This document shows, in pieces, positions 1 through 8,925 of a stretch of DNA of 64,000 nucleotides. The stretch is from UBA1366 sp047602575. GTDB lineage: Bacteria > Bacillota > Clostridia > Oscillospirales > Ruminococcaceae. A program made the position numbers and the translations under genes. The notes under the pieces were generated by a model. The model was given only the letters and a program-made list of their open reading frames with translations. It had not been told where the DNA came from and made no database searches. The DNA is taken from the NCBI GenBank assembly GCA_047602575.1, contig JASGGY010000008.1, positions 1 to 64,000 of the forward strand, read 5' to 3'. Numbering within the stretch: the stretch's first letter is position 1; each line of letters opens with the position of its first letter.

Positions 1-371
1 TTCACTCGGTACTTTTTTCGCATTAATATTAAGCCTCTTCTTCTCTGTAATCATGATTTTACTTTTATTTTTGGTTGCACACGTTGATGAGGAGCAAACC
101 GCCGTCCCGGCAATTGTTTTTTCCTGCATTTGCTTGCTTTCGATCACTGCCATGTCGGCAGGCGCGCGTGCATTTATTAACATGACCTCTGTGGCAAGTT
201 ATGTGCAAGCTTTTCCTGACTGTAATATATGCTGTCATACAATTTATACATTTATTCGTAACATATCAATCATCCACGATGATTCAATATTTGTTTTTCA
301 ATCTGTTTTTGCTGTTGATTTATTTTGTCGCAATCGTTCCGGTCTTACTGACCGGAATAAAAAATAAATAA
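1..371 (+). pseudogene. Membrane protein 3' fragment with apparent frameshift
   Basis: The window opens inside a gene. In frame 2 the sequence encodes a hydrophobic stretch from base 2 to about base 180. From about base 186 to the stop at 369-371 the hydrophobic, coding-like reading continues in frame 3 instead, ending LLTGIKNK. The two halves together look like a protein with about three membrane segments, so a frameshift near 175-200 is inferred. The 5' end is outside the window. No family recognised. Confidence 0.45.
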
Positions 372-384
372 AGGTGGTCATAAA

Positions 385-798
385 ATGGTAGATTCAACTT
401 GTCCTCAGTGCGGTGCAGCGGTTGCTGCAGACAGTACAGAATGTAAATTCTGCGGATCACAAATTGCGCGGCAAGCAGCACCCCAGCAACCGGTTTATCA
501 GCAGCCGATCTATCAGCAGCAACCGCAAACTGTAATTTATCAGCAGGTCGTAGCCAACAACGATGGCATTAACCCCGCATGGCCCATTAAAAGTAAAATT
601 GCAGCCGGCGTACTTGCAATCGTGCTGGGCGGCTTAGGCATCCACAAGTTTTATCTTGGTAAAGTCGGGCTGGGTGTTGTTTATCTGCTGCTCTGCTGGA
701 CAGGTATCCCCGCGATTATCGGACTTATCGAAGGCATCATTTATTTGACCTCGAATGATCATAATTTCCAGGTTAAAAATAATGTACGTATCAGCTAG
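385..798 (+). CDS. Zinc-ribbon TM2 domain membrane protein
   Basis: 137 residues. The N-terminus has a double CxxC zinc ribbon (CPQCGAAV then CKFCG), followed by a Gln/Tyr/Pro-rich linker. From about residue 70 comes a TM2 domain: two membrane helices with the family pattern GGLGIHKFYLGK between them. TM2 proteins are small membrane proteins of unclear role, often fused to zinc ribbons in Firmicutes. The start is supported by AGGTGG seven bases upstream of the ATG. It lies 13 bp after the broken membrane gene and is followed by a strong terminator. Confidence 0.9.
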   Translation: MVDSTCPQCGAAVAADSTECKFCGSQIARQAAPQQPVYQQPIYQQQPQTVIYQQVVANNDGINPAWPIKSKIAAGVLAIVLGGLGIHKFYLGKVGLGVVYLLLCWTGIPAIIGLIEGIIYLTSNDHNFQVKNNVRIS

Positions 799-834
799 CC
801 GGACAATCTGATTGCCGAAAATACAACGTTAAAC

Positions 835-878
835 AACCCGCCCCAGCCATAAAAAGGCAAGGGCGGGTTCGGTTTTTT
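835..878 (+). terminator. Rho-independent terminator after TM2 gene
   Basis: AACCCGCCC at 835-843 pairs with GGGCGGGTT at 861-869, followed by CGGTTTTTT. It ends the plus-strand TM2 unit; the next gene converges from the right. Confidence 0.85.
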
Positions 879-910
879 AAGCGTAATAACAAAGCCATCC
901 GTGATCCCCC

Positions 911-1702
911 TCACACCGTCACAAACCCCCGTATCTCCACAAACACCGCGTCCGTGATGCCGTCCACATAGAGCAGCTCGTAGGTGTTTTCAAACCTGCC
1001 GATTTTCGTGCGCAAATCCACAATCCCCTGCGCGGTTTCGCGGTCGAGCAGCAGCGCTTCGGAAATCTCTCGCGCGTCGGCGGTGTTGATACAGACCCTG
1101 TGCCGCACCGGCGTAGCGGTTGTCGTCGCGGAAGTTACGGGTTTGTGCGTTGTGGTTTTTGCGGAAACAACCGGCTTTTTGGTGGTCAGGTCGGGCTTTG
1201 TCGCGGAAGGTTTCGTGGTTGGTGCCGTTGTCACCGCCGGCTTTGTTTCGGGCTGTTCGCCTTTGACATACAGATATTCTGACAGCAGCGCCAGCGTTTT
1301 TTCGCCGATGCCGGAAACCTCCGTCAGCTGCGAAAGCCGCGCAAACCCGTCGTGCGCATCGCGGTAAGAAACAATCGCCGCCGCTTTGACCGCACCGATG
1401 CCGGGGATCAGTTCCAGCTCCGCCGCCGTCACGCGGTTCAGATCCGCCGGAAACACATCCTCTATGTCCGGCGCTGAAGATGCCGCTTCGGTCGCGGACG
1501 TTTCAGACGACGCGCCGGACGGCTTGTCCGGCTTCGCGGTGGTTTGCGCGGGGGAAGCTTCGTCCTGTGCCTGCGCGGAAGCGGAATTGCCGTGAAGCGG
1601 CGCGACAACGGCATTGCAGCTTTCCAGATAAATCCACACCAGCAGCAGCGAAATCACAACATACCCCGCCAGAAACACCGGCAGCTTCCACTTCGCCCAC
1701 AT
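911..1702 (-). CDS. ComEA-like helix-hairpin-helix DNA-binding protein
   Basis: 263 residues. A membrane anchor (about 8-27) is followed by an Ala/Thr/Ser-rich stalk and a first helix-hairpin-helix module (about 85-148) with the ComEA signature LNRVTAAELELIPGIG...A..I..YR and a second VSGIGEKT hairpin. A Thr/Pro/Lys-rich linker (150-200) leads to a second, more divergent HhH-like module (203-263, starting CINTADAREI). ComEA binds incoming double-stranded DNA at the membrane during competence; a tandem ComEA module is less usual than the single one. The ATG follows AAGGCGGTGAC. No comEC neighbour is visible. Confidence 0.8.
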   Translation of the reverse strand: MWAKWKLPVFLAGYVVISLLLVWIYLESCNAVVAPLHGNSASAQAQDEASPAQTTAKPDKPSGASSETSATEAASSAPDIEDVFPADLNRVTAAELELIPGIGAVKAAAIVSYRDAHDGFARLSQLTEVSGIGEKTLALLSEYLYVKGEQPETKPAVTTAPTTKPSATKPDLTTKKPVVSAKTTTHKPVTSATTTATPVRHRVCINTADAREISEALLLDRETAQGIVDLRTKIGRFENTYELLYVDGITDAVFVEIRGFVTV

Positions 1703-1919
1703 GATGTCACCGCCTTATCATTGAATCGCGTGTTGTTTTTAATGAAAAAGCAGAAATCTGAAAATCACACGCAGTTCGAGCAACCCGCGAACGCGTAATT
1801 CAAGTTTCTGCTTTCATTATACGAAACTATGCTGATTAAGTCAAGGATTTTCGACATAATCAGACACGGATTTTATTTGTGCGGACAAGGAAATAAAGCT
1901 GAGGTGTTTAAGCCCAATC

Positions 1920-1933
1920 TTCTGACTTCTGAC
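1920..1933. repeat. Heptamer direct repeat, left of surface-protein gene
   Basis: Two copies of TTCTGAC (1920-1926, 1927-1933) abut the 3' end of the large surface-protein gene. The same heptamer recurs beyond its 5' end at 5814-5848, in the same orientation. Confidence 0.6.
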
Positions 1934-1934
1934 C

Positions 1935-4900
1935 TCAAACCGGCAACCCACTTAGGAGGATGGTTCTTACATCCGTCAGATATTCGCGCTGTGCGTCATC
2001 CCAATAGGCTTTGACATAATAAGCATCGTCGAGCTGCTCCTCGGTGATGCCTGTGATTGTGATTGTCACAAAATACTTGCCGTGATAAGCCGTGGGGAAA
2101 ACCACCTCGGTTGACGCGTCGATGGACAGATATGCGGCGGTCGATTTGGTGAACGTCGTGTTCCCGCGCGTCATATCTGCGCTGCCGGACACCGCAAAAC
2201 CGATTTCATTCGCTTCTTCCAACGAATCCACGACTGCCACGAGCCGCAGCTCATACCGGCTTGTGACCGGATTCAAGCGCTTTTGCGCGCCTACATAGGT
2301 AATCGGCGCGGTTTTCGGGAACACCGCCGTAATCCGACCGGTCGCCGCATCAAAGACGGTCGAATCCGCACCGGAAACGACAAACGCATCTGCGCCAAGC
2401 CCGCTGAAGGTGTAGTTTGCACCCGTTGTGAGGACAAAGGTCGCGGTGTAAGCCCGGTTGCGCGTGAATTTCGCGGGCGAATCCGTCCAGCTCACCGCGC
2501 TCACCGTAAACTGCGTGCCTGCGGCTGCAGTTGTATCCGGCACGTCGCCCGCCGCGGGGGCGGTGATGCCGGCTATCGTGGTTTCTGTCACGGTCGCGGC
2601 GGTGATGTTCACCGTCGCCGAACCGGTCGCCGTGGTGTAATTGTCTTTTGTCACCTTGTAATAAACCGTGTGTGTTCCCACATTGGTATATGACAGCTGC
2701 GCCGTGTTGTAGTCGCCGTTTTCTGTGGTGCTATAGCTGACTTCCGCGCCGACGGGTCCGTTGTTGACCGTAATCGAATGCGCCGCGCCGTCATACGCGC
2801 CGCTGTAGCCGCTTGCGGAAACGCCGGTGAGCGTCGCAGCGGTAATTGTCACCGTCGCAGAGCCTGTCACTGTGGTGTAGTTGGTTTTTTCAACCTTATA
2901 GTAAACCGTGTAATCTCCCTCGGCGGTGTAAGCCGGATTCGTCGCGGAGTAATCTGTTTCGTCCGTGCTGTAGGTAATGGTCGCGCCGGCGGGTGAGGTT
3001 ACATTTACAGAAATAGAATGTGACGAGCCGTCGTATGTGCCGCTGTAATCCGTTGCGGAAACGCCGGTCATGGTTACTGACGCGATATGCACCGCGGCAG
3101 AGCCGGTCACATCGGCGTAATTAGCTTTGGTTACTTTGTAGTAAACCGTGTAATCTCCCTCGGCGGTGTAAGCCGGATTCGTCGCGGCGTAATTTATTCC
3201 GTCTTCGCTGTATGTAATCGTTGCGCCGGCGGGGGCGGTTACAGTCACATTTATAGAATGCGCCGCGCCGTCATATGCGCCGTCGTAGCCAGTCGCGGAA
3301 ACGCCCGTCATGGCGGCTTCGGTAATCGCAAAGGTTGTTTCCGCAGTGGCAGGATCACACACTGTTGTGCCGGAAGAAACCGCAGTTACCTTGTATGTAC
3401 CGGTATCGGTGGGTACGGCGGTGCTGGCCGCATAAGTGGTCGCGCCCGTTCCGGTGTAGGTATATGTGACGGTTTCGTCCACATACAAGCCGCTGACGGA
3501 CGGAGCAATCGCCGTACCGTAAACAAAGCTGCTGTCGAGCGAAACAGTCAGCGCGCGGTGGTCAAGCCTGAGGTATGCGGGATTTGCTAGCGTTGTGCCG
3601 GATAGAATTTTACCGTGATAACCGCTGAACGCCGTTTTGGCTGTTCCCACGGCGGTGGTTGTTCCGTCCCCCGTGATCGGAAGCCAGAAGTAAAGCGTGC
3701 CGGTTCCATCCGTGTACATATCCTTGATGCCATAATCGTATGTATCCGCCTGCTGGGTTAAGACAAGGCTTTTCATCGCGGTATTCATATCATTCGGCAG
3801 CACCATACGGGTGGGGTAAACCCATGCCGTGCCGTTGGTGGGGATGACGTTGATGCCGGACGCGTTGACCGAGCCGCCGGTAATGGTAACCGCCGTGCTG
3901 CCAATCAGGTGTTGGGCGTCTATCAGCCGTCCGTTTCCGAGTCCGGTATAAGCCGAACCGTAGCCGGTTTTCACCGTACCGCCGCTGATGTTCACAGCGG
4001 TGATAAATCCGTCCGCACCGCCGCCGATGCTCGCGGCGTTTGTTTCGCTGTTTGCGGTGACAATTCCGCCGGTAATCGTGACCGTGCCGCTCCCGCAGGC
4101 TATGCTGCCCGTGCCGCTGCCGATGCCCGCGCTTGACATTCCGCCGGTCGCGGTAACCGTTCCGCCGTTGATGGTAATCGTACCGGCATTGAACGCATTT
4201 GCGCCGCTGCCGATACCGGCACCCAAATTGCCGCCTGTTGTCGTGATTGCTCCGTCATTGATGGTAATCGTGCCGCCGTTGCCGAGATACCCGCCGCCGA
4301 TACCCGCTGCCATTATGCCGCCGTTCGCGACAATCGTGCCTCCGTTAATCACAATGGTTCCGGCGGAGCTGCCGTACTCTCCGCCGAGTCCCGCGCCGTA
4401 CTCTCCGCCTTCCACAATCATGCCCTTGCCGCTTTCGGCATAATAATTAAGCTTCGCGCCCGCCGGTACGATAATTCCCGCTTCGTTTTCCCCGCTCTCA
4501 AAGGCGTTGACGCTCATCGCAAACAAGCTCACCGTCACACCGGACGTCAGCCGAAACGCTGCTGGAGTTGCCGTGTACTGCATATTGACGCCCACATCGG
4601 ACAGCACGATGTTGTGCGCGCCGCCGGTAACAGAGATGTTGTATGAGCGGGTGATACCGATAATTTTATACCCGCGGTTGTCGGCAATGGTGATGGGATT
4701 GCCGCTCGCATCCTTGCCGCTGACCGTTCCGTCGCCGATGACAATACTCGCCTTGGTCACATCCAATACCGTCAGCGCCGACGCAGGCACAGGGAGTCCG
4801 GTTGTATCAAGATAATAATACACTCCGCCGTATTTATAATAAGCCGAGCCGTTTTCCGGCATCCAAAGATACAGACCTTTGAACAAGCTTGACTGGCACG

Positions 4901-5687
4901 AAAATTCCGCGGCCCCGCAGATGCTTACGTGATTGAACTCCTCCATGATTTCATTGGTATTCACCGATACCAAGCTAAGCGTTTGTCCGGCACTGTTTTT
5001 GGGCGTCGCGCCAAATGTTGTAGAAACCGAGCCGCCGTCAATCACCGCCGTACCGTTTGTACTTGCACCAAAGCCGCATCCGATTCCCTTCACATTGCTC
5101 GAATCGGAGTATGCTGTGACCGTGCCGCCGGTGATGGTTACCGCACCGCCTGCGCCGCCTTGTCCGCCGCCGATGCCCGCCGCGCCCGAACCGCCCTCCG
5201 GAGCGACATATCCCCCGTAGATGCTGACTGTGCCGCACGATTCTCCGTATTTTCCGCCGATGCCTGCGCCGGAATCCCCGCCAATCGCGTAGAGTGCGCC
5301 CGTGCTTTGTTCGCTGACGGTCAGCTTTGCGCCGACCGGCACTTCGATGCCCGCGCTGTAAGAACCGCTTTTTATGGTATTTTCCCCCACCAGAATCAAC
5401 GTCACATCCGCAGTCGGGTCAACATAAAACGCACACGCGCCGGAAGTCACGCTCCGATTCACCGTGACGTTGTTCAGCGTCAGGGTCGGTTTCGCGCCGG
5501 CGGAGACAACAATGCCGGCGACAGCGCCGCTAAAGGTATAATTGCCATCGCCGTAGATATAGGCAACCCCGTTCCCGTCGTAAGTAACATCCACCGAAAG
5601 CATATCCGTCGCCGTCGCCACCGGCACCGGCACAACCAGCGTCACCAGTATTACAACCGCAATCAACGCACTAAAAAACCGCTTCAT
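1935..5687 (-). CDS. Large secreted/surface protein with beta-helix and MBG-like repeats
   Basis: 1250 residues from the ATG of MKRFF. A signal peptide (about 1-26: Lys-Arg, hydrophobic core, AVATA-type end) is followed by Gly-rich repeats of the pattern AGIGGG..G..GTITINGGTVTA in two blocks (about 120-215 and 415-645), which predict a right-handed beta-helix. Three repeats of about 78 residues (about 810-1045; motif GxYDGxxHS...PAGATITYS...YTVYYKVTKxNY) resemble MBG/Ig-like surface modules. A C-terminal domain of about 120 residues ends in LSGLPV. No LPXTG or SLH anchor is seen, so attachment is unclear. GGAGG lies nine bases before this ATG; a TTG five codons earlier overlaps that ribosome site and was rejected. 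Confidence 0.85.
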   Translation of the reverse strand: MKRFFSALIAVVILVTLVVPVPVATATDMLSVDVTYDGNGVAYIYGDGNYTFSGAVAGIVVSAGAKPTLTLNNVTVNRSVTSGACAFYVDPTADVTLILVGENTIKSGSYSAGIEVPVGAKLTVSEQSTGALYAIGGDSGAGIGGKYGESCGTVSIYGGYVAPEGGSGAAGIGGGQGGAGGAVTITGGTVTAYSDSSNVKGIGCGFGASTNGTAVIDGGSVSTTFGATPKNSAGQTLSLVSVNTNEIMEEFNHVSICGAAEFSCQSSLFKGLYLWMPENGSAYYKYGGVYYYLDTTGLPVPASALTVLDVTKASIVIGDGTVSGKDASGNPITIADNRGYKIIGITRSYNISVTGGAHNIVLSDVGVNMQYTATPAAFRLTSGVTVSLFAMSVNAFESGENEAGIIVPAGAKLNYYAESGKGMIVEGGEYGAGLGGEYGSSAGTIVINGGTIVANGGIMAAGIGGGYLGNGGTITINDGAITTTGGNLGAGIGSGANAFNAGTITINGGTVTATGGMSSAGIGSGTGSIACGSGTVTITGGIVTANSETNAASIGGGADGFITAVNISGGTVKTGYGSAYTGLGNGRLIDAQHLIGSTAVTITGGSVNASGINVIPTNGTAWVYPTRMVLPNDMNTAMKSLVLTQQADTYDYGIKDMYTDGTGTLYFWLPITGDGTTTAVGTAKTAFSGYHGKILSGTTLANPAYLRLDHRALTVSLDSSFVYGTAIAPSVSGLYVDETVTYTYTGTGATTYAASTAVPTDTGTYKVTAVSSGTTVCDPATAETTFAITEAAMTGVSATGYDGAYDGAAHSINVTVTAPAGATITYSEDGINYAATNPAYTAEGDYTVYYKVTKANYADVTGSAAVHIASVTMTGVSATDYSGTYDGSSHSISVNVTSPAGATITYSTDETDYSATNPAYTAEGDYTVYYKVEKTNYTTVTGSATVTITAATLTGVSASGYSGAYDGAAHSITVNNGPVGAEVSYSTTENGDYNTAQLSYTNVGTHTVYYKVTKDNYTTATGSATVNITAATVTETTIAGITAPAAGDVPDTTAAAGTQFTVSAVSWTDSPAKFTRNRAYTATFVLTTGANYTFSGLGADAFVVSGADSTVFDAATGRITAVFPKTAPITYVGAQKRLNPVTSRYELRLVAVVDSLEEANEIGFAVSGSADMTRGNTTFTKSTAAYLSIDASTEVVFPTAYHGKYFVTITITGITEEQLDDAYYVKAYWDDAQREYLTDVRTILLSGLPV

Positions 5688-5813
5688 ACGCGCATCCTCC
5701 AACCCATCCGCAAATTATCATGCATTTCCATTTATATCCGCAACTTATGATTATAACATTGTACCACAACTCCCCCGCAAACGCAATACGCCAAACGGCG
5801 TATTTTCGGTCGC

Positions 5814-5848
5814 TTCTGACCTCTGACCTCTGACTTCTAACTTCTGAC
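5814..5848. repeat. Five tandem heptamers YTCTGAC/TTCTAAC
   Basis: Five contiguous 7-bp units (TTCTGAC, CTCTGAC, CTCTGAC, TTCTAAC, TTCTGAC) lie upstream of the surface-protein gene, matching the two units at 1920-1933. The rest of 5703-5848 shows no gene. Confidence 0.75.
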
Positions 5849-6000
5849 TTACTTAAGCTGCGGCAGATCATTCATCTCAAATTCTTTGAATTCGTTCAGG
5901 TCGTAGGAGTGTGCCTTCACTTGCTTTTTGGGATGCTTGCCGCGATTCTGCTGCGCGGTACAAATGCCCTGCGCTTTACAGCGGTCGATGATGGCTTGTT
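5849..6000 (-). pseudogene. 3' remnant of an unrecognised gene
   Basis: An uninterrupted minus-strand frame of about 50 codons ends in ...FEMNDLPQLK and a TAA at 5851-5849. It has natural-looking composition (Lys/Gln-rich, then acidic) but no start codon: a stop sits immediately upstream at about 6001. It looks like the C-terminal tail of a longer protein. Family not recognised. The tail ends exactly where the heptamer repeats begin. Confidence 0.4.
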
Positions 6001-6036
6001 AAAATAGTGAGTTAAAATATGGGTTGCGATAAAATC

Positions 6037-6072
6037 AAAACACCGCAGAAACGCATATTTCTGCGGTGTTTT
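6037..6072. terminator. Bidirectional hairpin terminator
   Basis: A perfect 15-bp inverted repeat: AAAACACCGCAGAAA (6037-6051), loop CGCATA, TTTCTGCGGTGTTTT (6058-6072). It has A-tract and T-tract ends, so it can act on either strand; it most likely ends the minus-strand unit at 6135-6811. Confidence 0.8.
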
Positions 6073-6134
6073 GTTGTGGAAGCGAGGGGCAGGTCAGTAA
6101 AGTTCATGTCAAAAACAGTTGGGTTTTGGGACGT

Positions 6135-6447
6135 TTATACGGTTCTTTCGGTTACTTTAACTTCTGTGATAATATCGCGCAAATGAACGCCATCGATCGT
6201 GAATTCGAGCGCTTCGTCAGGAGTATCTTACCAACAGTCCGTTTCATCTGAATTTTCGATATACTTCTCGCAAACAAGAATCTGAATCGGTGATTCCGGT
6301 GTTTGCCGTAGCTTTGAAAAAATCCCGAATATTCTTTCTCCAACGCAGAATTCAATTTCACCGCCACGCTGAACGCACCATTTGAAATCACTGATTGAAG
6401 TAAAGCAATTATCTTCCGGGGTATTGCTTCTAATTATTTTAATATAG
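6135..6447 (-). pseudogene. Dead tandem copy of the 103-residue gene upstream
   Basis: Translation aligns along its length with the intact gene at 6500-6811: shared blocks include FTSISDFK, GGE(I/V)E, CVGER, PESP, QILVCEKYI and LRDIITEV. An in-frame TAA at 6230-6228 replaces the Cys that follows Trp in the intact copy. The start region is also damaged: the ATG after AGGAGG is out of frame with the conserved reading. The copies are offset by 365 bp in the same orientation, so this is a tandem duplication with one inactivated member. Confidence 0.75.
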
Positions 6448-6499
6448 CATTTCCTCCTGACGGCTCTTGAATTTGGGGATGCAGTCGGTTATGCGCCAC

Positions 6500-6811
6500 T
6501 TATATGGTTCTTTCGGAAACCTCAACCTCGGTAATGATATCGCGCAAACGAACGCCGCCGATCCTGAACTCAAGTGCTTCATCTGCGGTATCGCACCAAA
6601 AATCTGTATCTTCTGAATGATCAATATACTTTTCGCAGACAAGAATTTGCTCAGGGGATTCCGGCGTTTTACATAATCTTGCGAAAATGCCGAATGTTCT
6701 TTCTCCGACGCAAATTTCTACTTCACCGCCTTGCAGCATACACATTTTGAAGTCACTGATTGACGTGAACCGATTATGCTCCGGGTTGTATCCTTCAATT
6801 ATTGCTGACAT
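6500..6811 (-). CDS. Hypothetical 103-residue protein
   Basis: Starts MSAIIEGYNPEHNRF and ends VSERTI. The ATG is preceded by a GGGGGGAA ribosome site. No signal peptide or membrane segment. It is a small mixed alpha/beta protein with a conserved CVGER core, as shown by the decayed paralogue downstream. Function not recognised. It lies between the dead copy and the DUF4143 ATPase on the same strand, with about 150 bp to the ATPase stop, so it may have its own promoter. Confidence 0.6.
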   Translation of the reverse strand: MSAIIEGYNPEHNRFTSISDFKMCMLQGGEVEICVGERTFGIFARLCKTPESPEQILVCEKYIDHSEDTDFWCDTADEALEFRIGGVRLRDIITEVEVSERTI

Positions 6812-6960
6812 AGTTTTTCCCCCCATAAGATGTTTGAATTTTTGCGTACTTCCCTTGCTTTCAAACAATGCGCATTGCCCCGTTTGATGTAACTTGTCTT
6901 GATAATCCGACAGCCATACGGCTTAATTCTGCTGGTGGATTTATGACCAGCAGGCTGTGA

Positions 6961-8253
6961 TTAGATACAAAACGCCGCATACAGCGGAACAATCCGCACA
7001 CCATTGTCTGCTTTACCGAAATTCTTTTCCGACAGCCTGATGGCATAGGACGGACTATATTTCTTAATAAATTCAAAAAGGCTTTTCGACTGAACGTGTT
7101 GCGCTTTCTTTACTTCAATGCCGATAATCTGGTTTTCTTTTTGAATCACAAAATCAAGCGCGGCGGAATGCGCGCTCGTCCAGTAATGAATGCCGTACCC
7201 CTTTGCCGCAAGCGTCTGTGCGACGTAGTTTTCGCACACCGCACCCATAAACAAATTCGGCTCACCCGATAGAACCGTCTGCTGTGACATACCGGATTTC
7301 ATCACGAGCAGTCCCGTATCTCCCATGTAAATTTTGAAAGACGACAGGTCTGCATACACCGAAATCGGCTCAATTGCTTGTTCAATACGCTGACATTTCA
7401 GGATAATTCCCGCAAATGACAACCAGTCGATTGATGCACCGAAAATCGTTGCCGAGCCGCCTTTTTGCACAACCTTATACTGAAACTTCTTGTTTTCCTT
7501 TGCTAGCTGCGCGGGGATGGAATTGTAGCACGCGCGGATTTTTACGCTTTCGCTGTTGCTTGCGTATTTCGCCATATCAGCCAGATAGTCACTGAGAATT
7601 TTATTTTGTATATCGGGTACGCCGATCAGCTTTTTGGTTGACACAAACTCGCTCACAGCTGCAGGCATACCGCCTGTGATGAGATAACAGCGATATAGGT
7701 CTGTCGCCTTGTTGTGAAGTGCTTCGGGCATCGCTTTGAGGTCTTCGTAGTGTGCGCGGATTTCGTTGCAGAGCAGTTCCTGCCCCATTGCCCACAGAAA
7801 CTCCTCAAAGGAGAATGGATACATCGTAATCGTGTCGACCTTGCCGACGGGAAAGGAATACTGCTCACGGCTGATTGCAACGCCCAGCAGACTTCCTGCG
7901 GCGGCGATATGATATTCCGGCGTTTCCTCGCAAAAGTACTTGAGCGCAGTCAGCGCACGTTCACAGGATTGTATTTCATCAAAAATAATCAGCGTCTCTC
8001 TGGGAATAATCGCCTCATTTGCATATGCCTCAAGGTAGCGAAGGATCCGTTCCGGCGAGATATCGTCATTGAAATAGGACGCAACCGATGTGTTTGTTTC
8101 AAAATTAATATAGACCACGTTTTTATAGTTTTCATCTCCGAATTCACGAAGAAAATAAGTCTTTCCGACCTGTCTTGCGCCGTTCAAGATCAGCGGCTTT
8201 CGCTCGTTGCTGTTTTTCCATGCCGTAAGCTTTGCTTCAATCAGTCGTTTCAT
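6961..8253 (-). CDS. AAA-family ATPase with C-terminal DUF4143 domain
   Basis: 430 residues. N-terminal AAA_14 ATPase: Walker A GARQVGKTY (about 25-33), Walker B LIIFDEIQ (about 88-95) and sensor-like AAAGSLLG. The C-terminal half is the DUF4143 region containing ENYVAQTLAAKG and a nuclease-like core with LDFVIQ...IGIEVKKA, which resembles the D...ExK pattern of this family. The substrate of these proteins is not established; many copies occur per Clostridia or Bacteroides genome. The ATG at 8253 is preferred over the adjacent TTG because GGGAGTG precedes it. A consensus promoter lies directly upstream. Confidence 0.88.
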   Translation of the reverse strand: MKRLIEAKLTAWKNSNERKPLILNGARQVGKTYFLREFGDENYKNVVYINFETNTSVASYFNDDISPERILRYLEAYANEAIIPRETLIIFDEIQSCERALTALKYFCEETPEYHIAAAGSLLGVAISREQYSFPVGKVDTITMYPFSFEEFLWAMGQELLCNEIRAHYEDLKAMPEALHNKATDLYRCYLITGGMPAAVSEFVSTKKLIGVPDIQNKILSDYLADMAKYASNSESVKIRACYNSIPAQLAKENKKFQYKVVQKGGSATIFGASIDWLSFAGIILKCQRIEQAIEPISVYADLSSFKIYMGDTGLLVMKSGMSQQTVLSGEPNLFMGAVCENYVAQTLAAKGYGIHYWTSAHSAALDFVIQKENQIIGIEVKKAQHVQSKSLFEFIKKYSPSYAIRLSEKNFGKADNGVRIVPLYAAFCI

Positions 8254-8266
8254 CAAATCACTCCCG

Positions 8267-8321
8267 ATACAGTATGATCTTCTTTACTGTATAGTATACG
8301 TTGTTTTGAACGCTATGTCAA
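8267..8321 (-). promoter_or_regulatory. Promoter with operator-like dyad for the DUF4143 ATPase
   Basis: Minus strand: TTGACA (8321-8316), 17-bp spacer, TATACT (8298-8293). An inverted repeat ATACAGTA (8267-8274) / TACTGTAT (8285-8292) lies between the -10 box and the ribosome site, where a repressor could block transcription. Confidence 0.7.
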
Positions 8322-8382
8322 GATAAATCATAATATTTTAGATTTTTCTTGATATAGATATATAAATCAGCGTTTGAAATGC

Positions 8383-8412
8383 ATTATGATAACATCGCAT
8401 CATCAAAATTAA
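8383..8412. repeat. 30-bp intergenic repeat, copy 1
   Basis: Matches 10614-10643 in 27 of 30 positions, same orientation. Both start ATTATGATAACA and end AAAATTAA. The two copies bracket the mmcQ and second ATPase genes. Confidence 0.55.
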
Positions 8413-8450
8413 GCAGCCGTTTATCACGCTTAAAAACATCCGACATGGGG

Positions 8451-8479
8451 TTGAGATTTCAAACCATTTCGGCTATAAT
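8451..8479 (+). promoter_or_regulatory. Promoter for mmcQ
   Basis: TTGAGA (8451-8456), 17-bp spacer, TATAAT (8474-8479), about 45 bp before the ribosome site of the MmcQ/YjbR gene. Confidence 0.65.
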
Positions 8480-8535
8480 AATATTGTATATTACATTCGA
8501 CGAAAAGCAAATTAAACCGAACGGGAGGAATTACA

Positions 8536-8925
8536 ATTACAACCGACGAAATTCTAACCTACAGCTTGAAAAAGCTCGGCGCATATCTTGATTATCCGTT
8601 CGGTCCTGACATACAGGTGGTGAAAGTAAAAGCCCCGTCGCAGGAAAAAGGACGGATTTTCGCGCAGATATTCCACCTGCGCGGCGAGCCAAAGGTCACG
8701 CTAAACTGCGCACCCGACTTTGGCGAATTCTACCGCAGGATTTATCCCAATGCGGTGGTGCGCGGCTGGCACTGCCCGCCCGTGCAGCAACCGCACTTCA
8801 ACACCGTAAGTTTGGCCGGCAGCATTCCCGATGAGGAACTCCTGCAGATGGTCAACCATTCGTACGACACGGCGGTGAAGAAGCTTCCCAAGTATGCGCG
8901 AGAGGAGTTGAGTAGGGCGGAGTGA
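8536..8925 (+). CDS. MmcQ/YjbR family DNA-binding protein
   Basis: About 129 residues with the MmcQ/YjbR fold signature: TDEILTYSLKKLGAYLDYPF at the N-terminus, KVTLNCAP, and a C-terminal PDEELLQMVNHSYD. Members are small CyaY-like-fold proteins suspected to bind DNA. The family alignment needs residues upstream of the first standard start (TTG 8566): the frame runs back to ATT at 8536, eight bases after GGGAGG (8523-8528), where a normal family member has its ATG. ATT initiation, or a mutated ATG, is therefore inferred. A 3' fragment of a paralogue lies at 13137-13280. Confidence 0.8.
   Translation: MTTDEILTYSLKKLGAYLDYPFGPDIQVVKVKAPSQEKGRIFAQIFHLRGEPKVTLNCAPDFGEFYRRIYPNAVVRGWHCPPVQQPHFNTVSLAGSIPDEELLQMVNHSYDTAVKKLPKYAREELSRAE

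Noticed and set aside
1935..5702. Many long plus-strand open frames opposite the surface-protein gene
   Set aside because: They are mirror readings of Gly/Thr-rich repeats and lack ribosome sites; the minus frame has a signal peptide and ordered domains.
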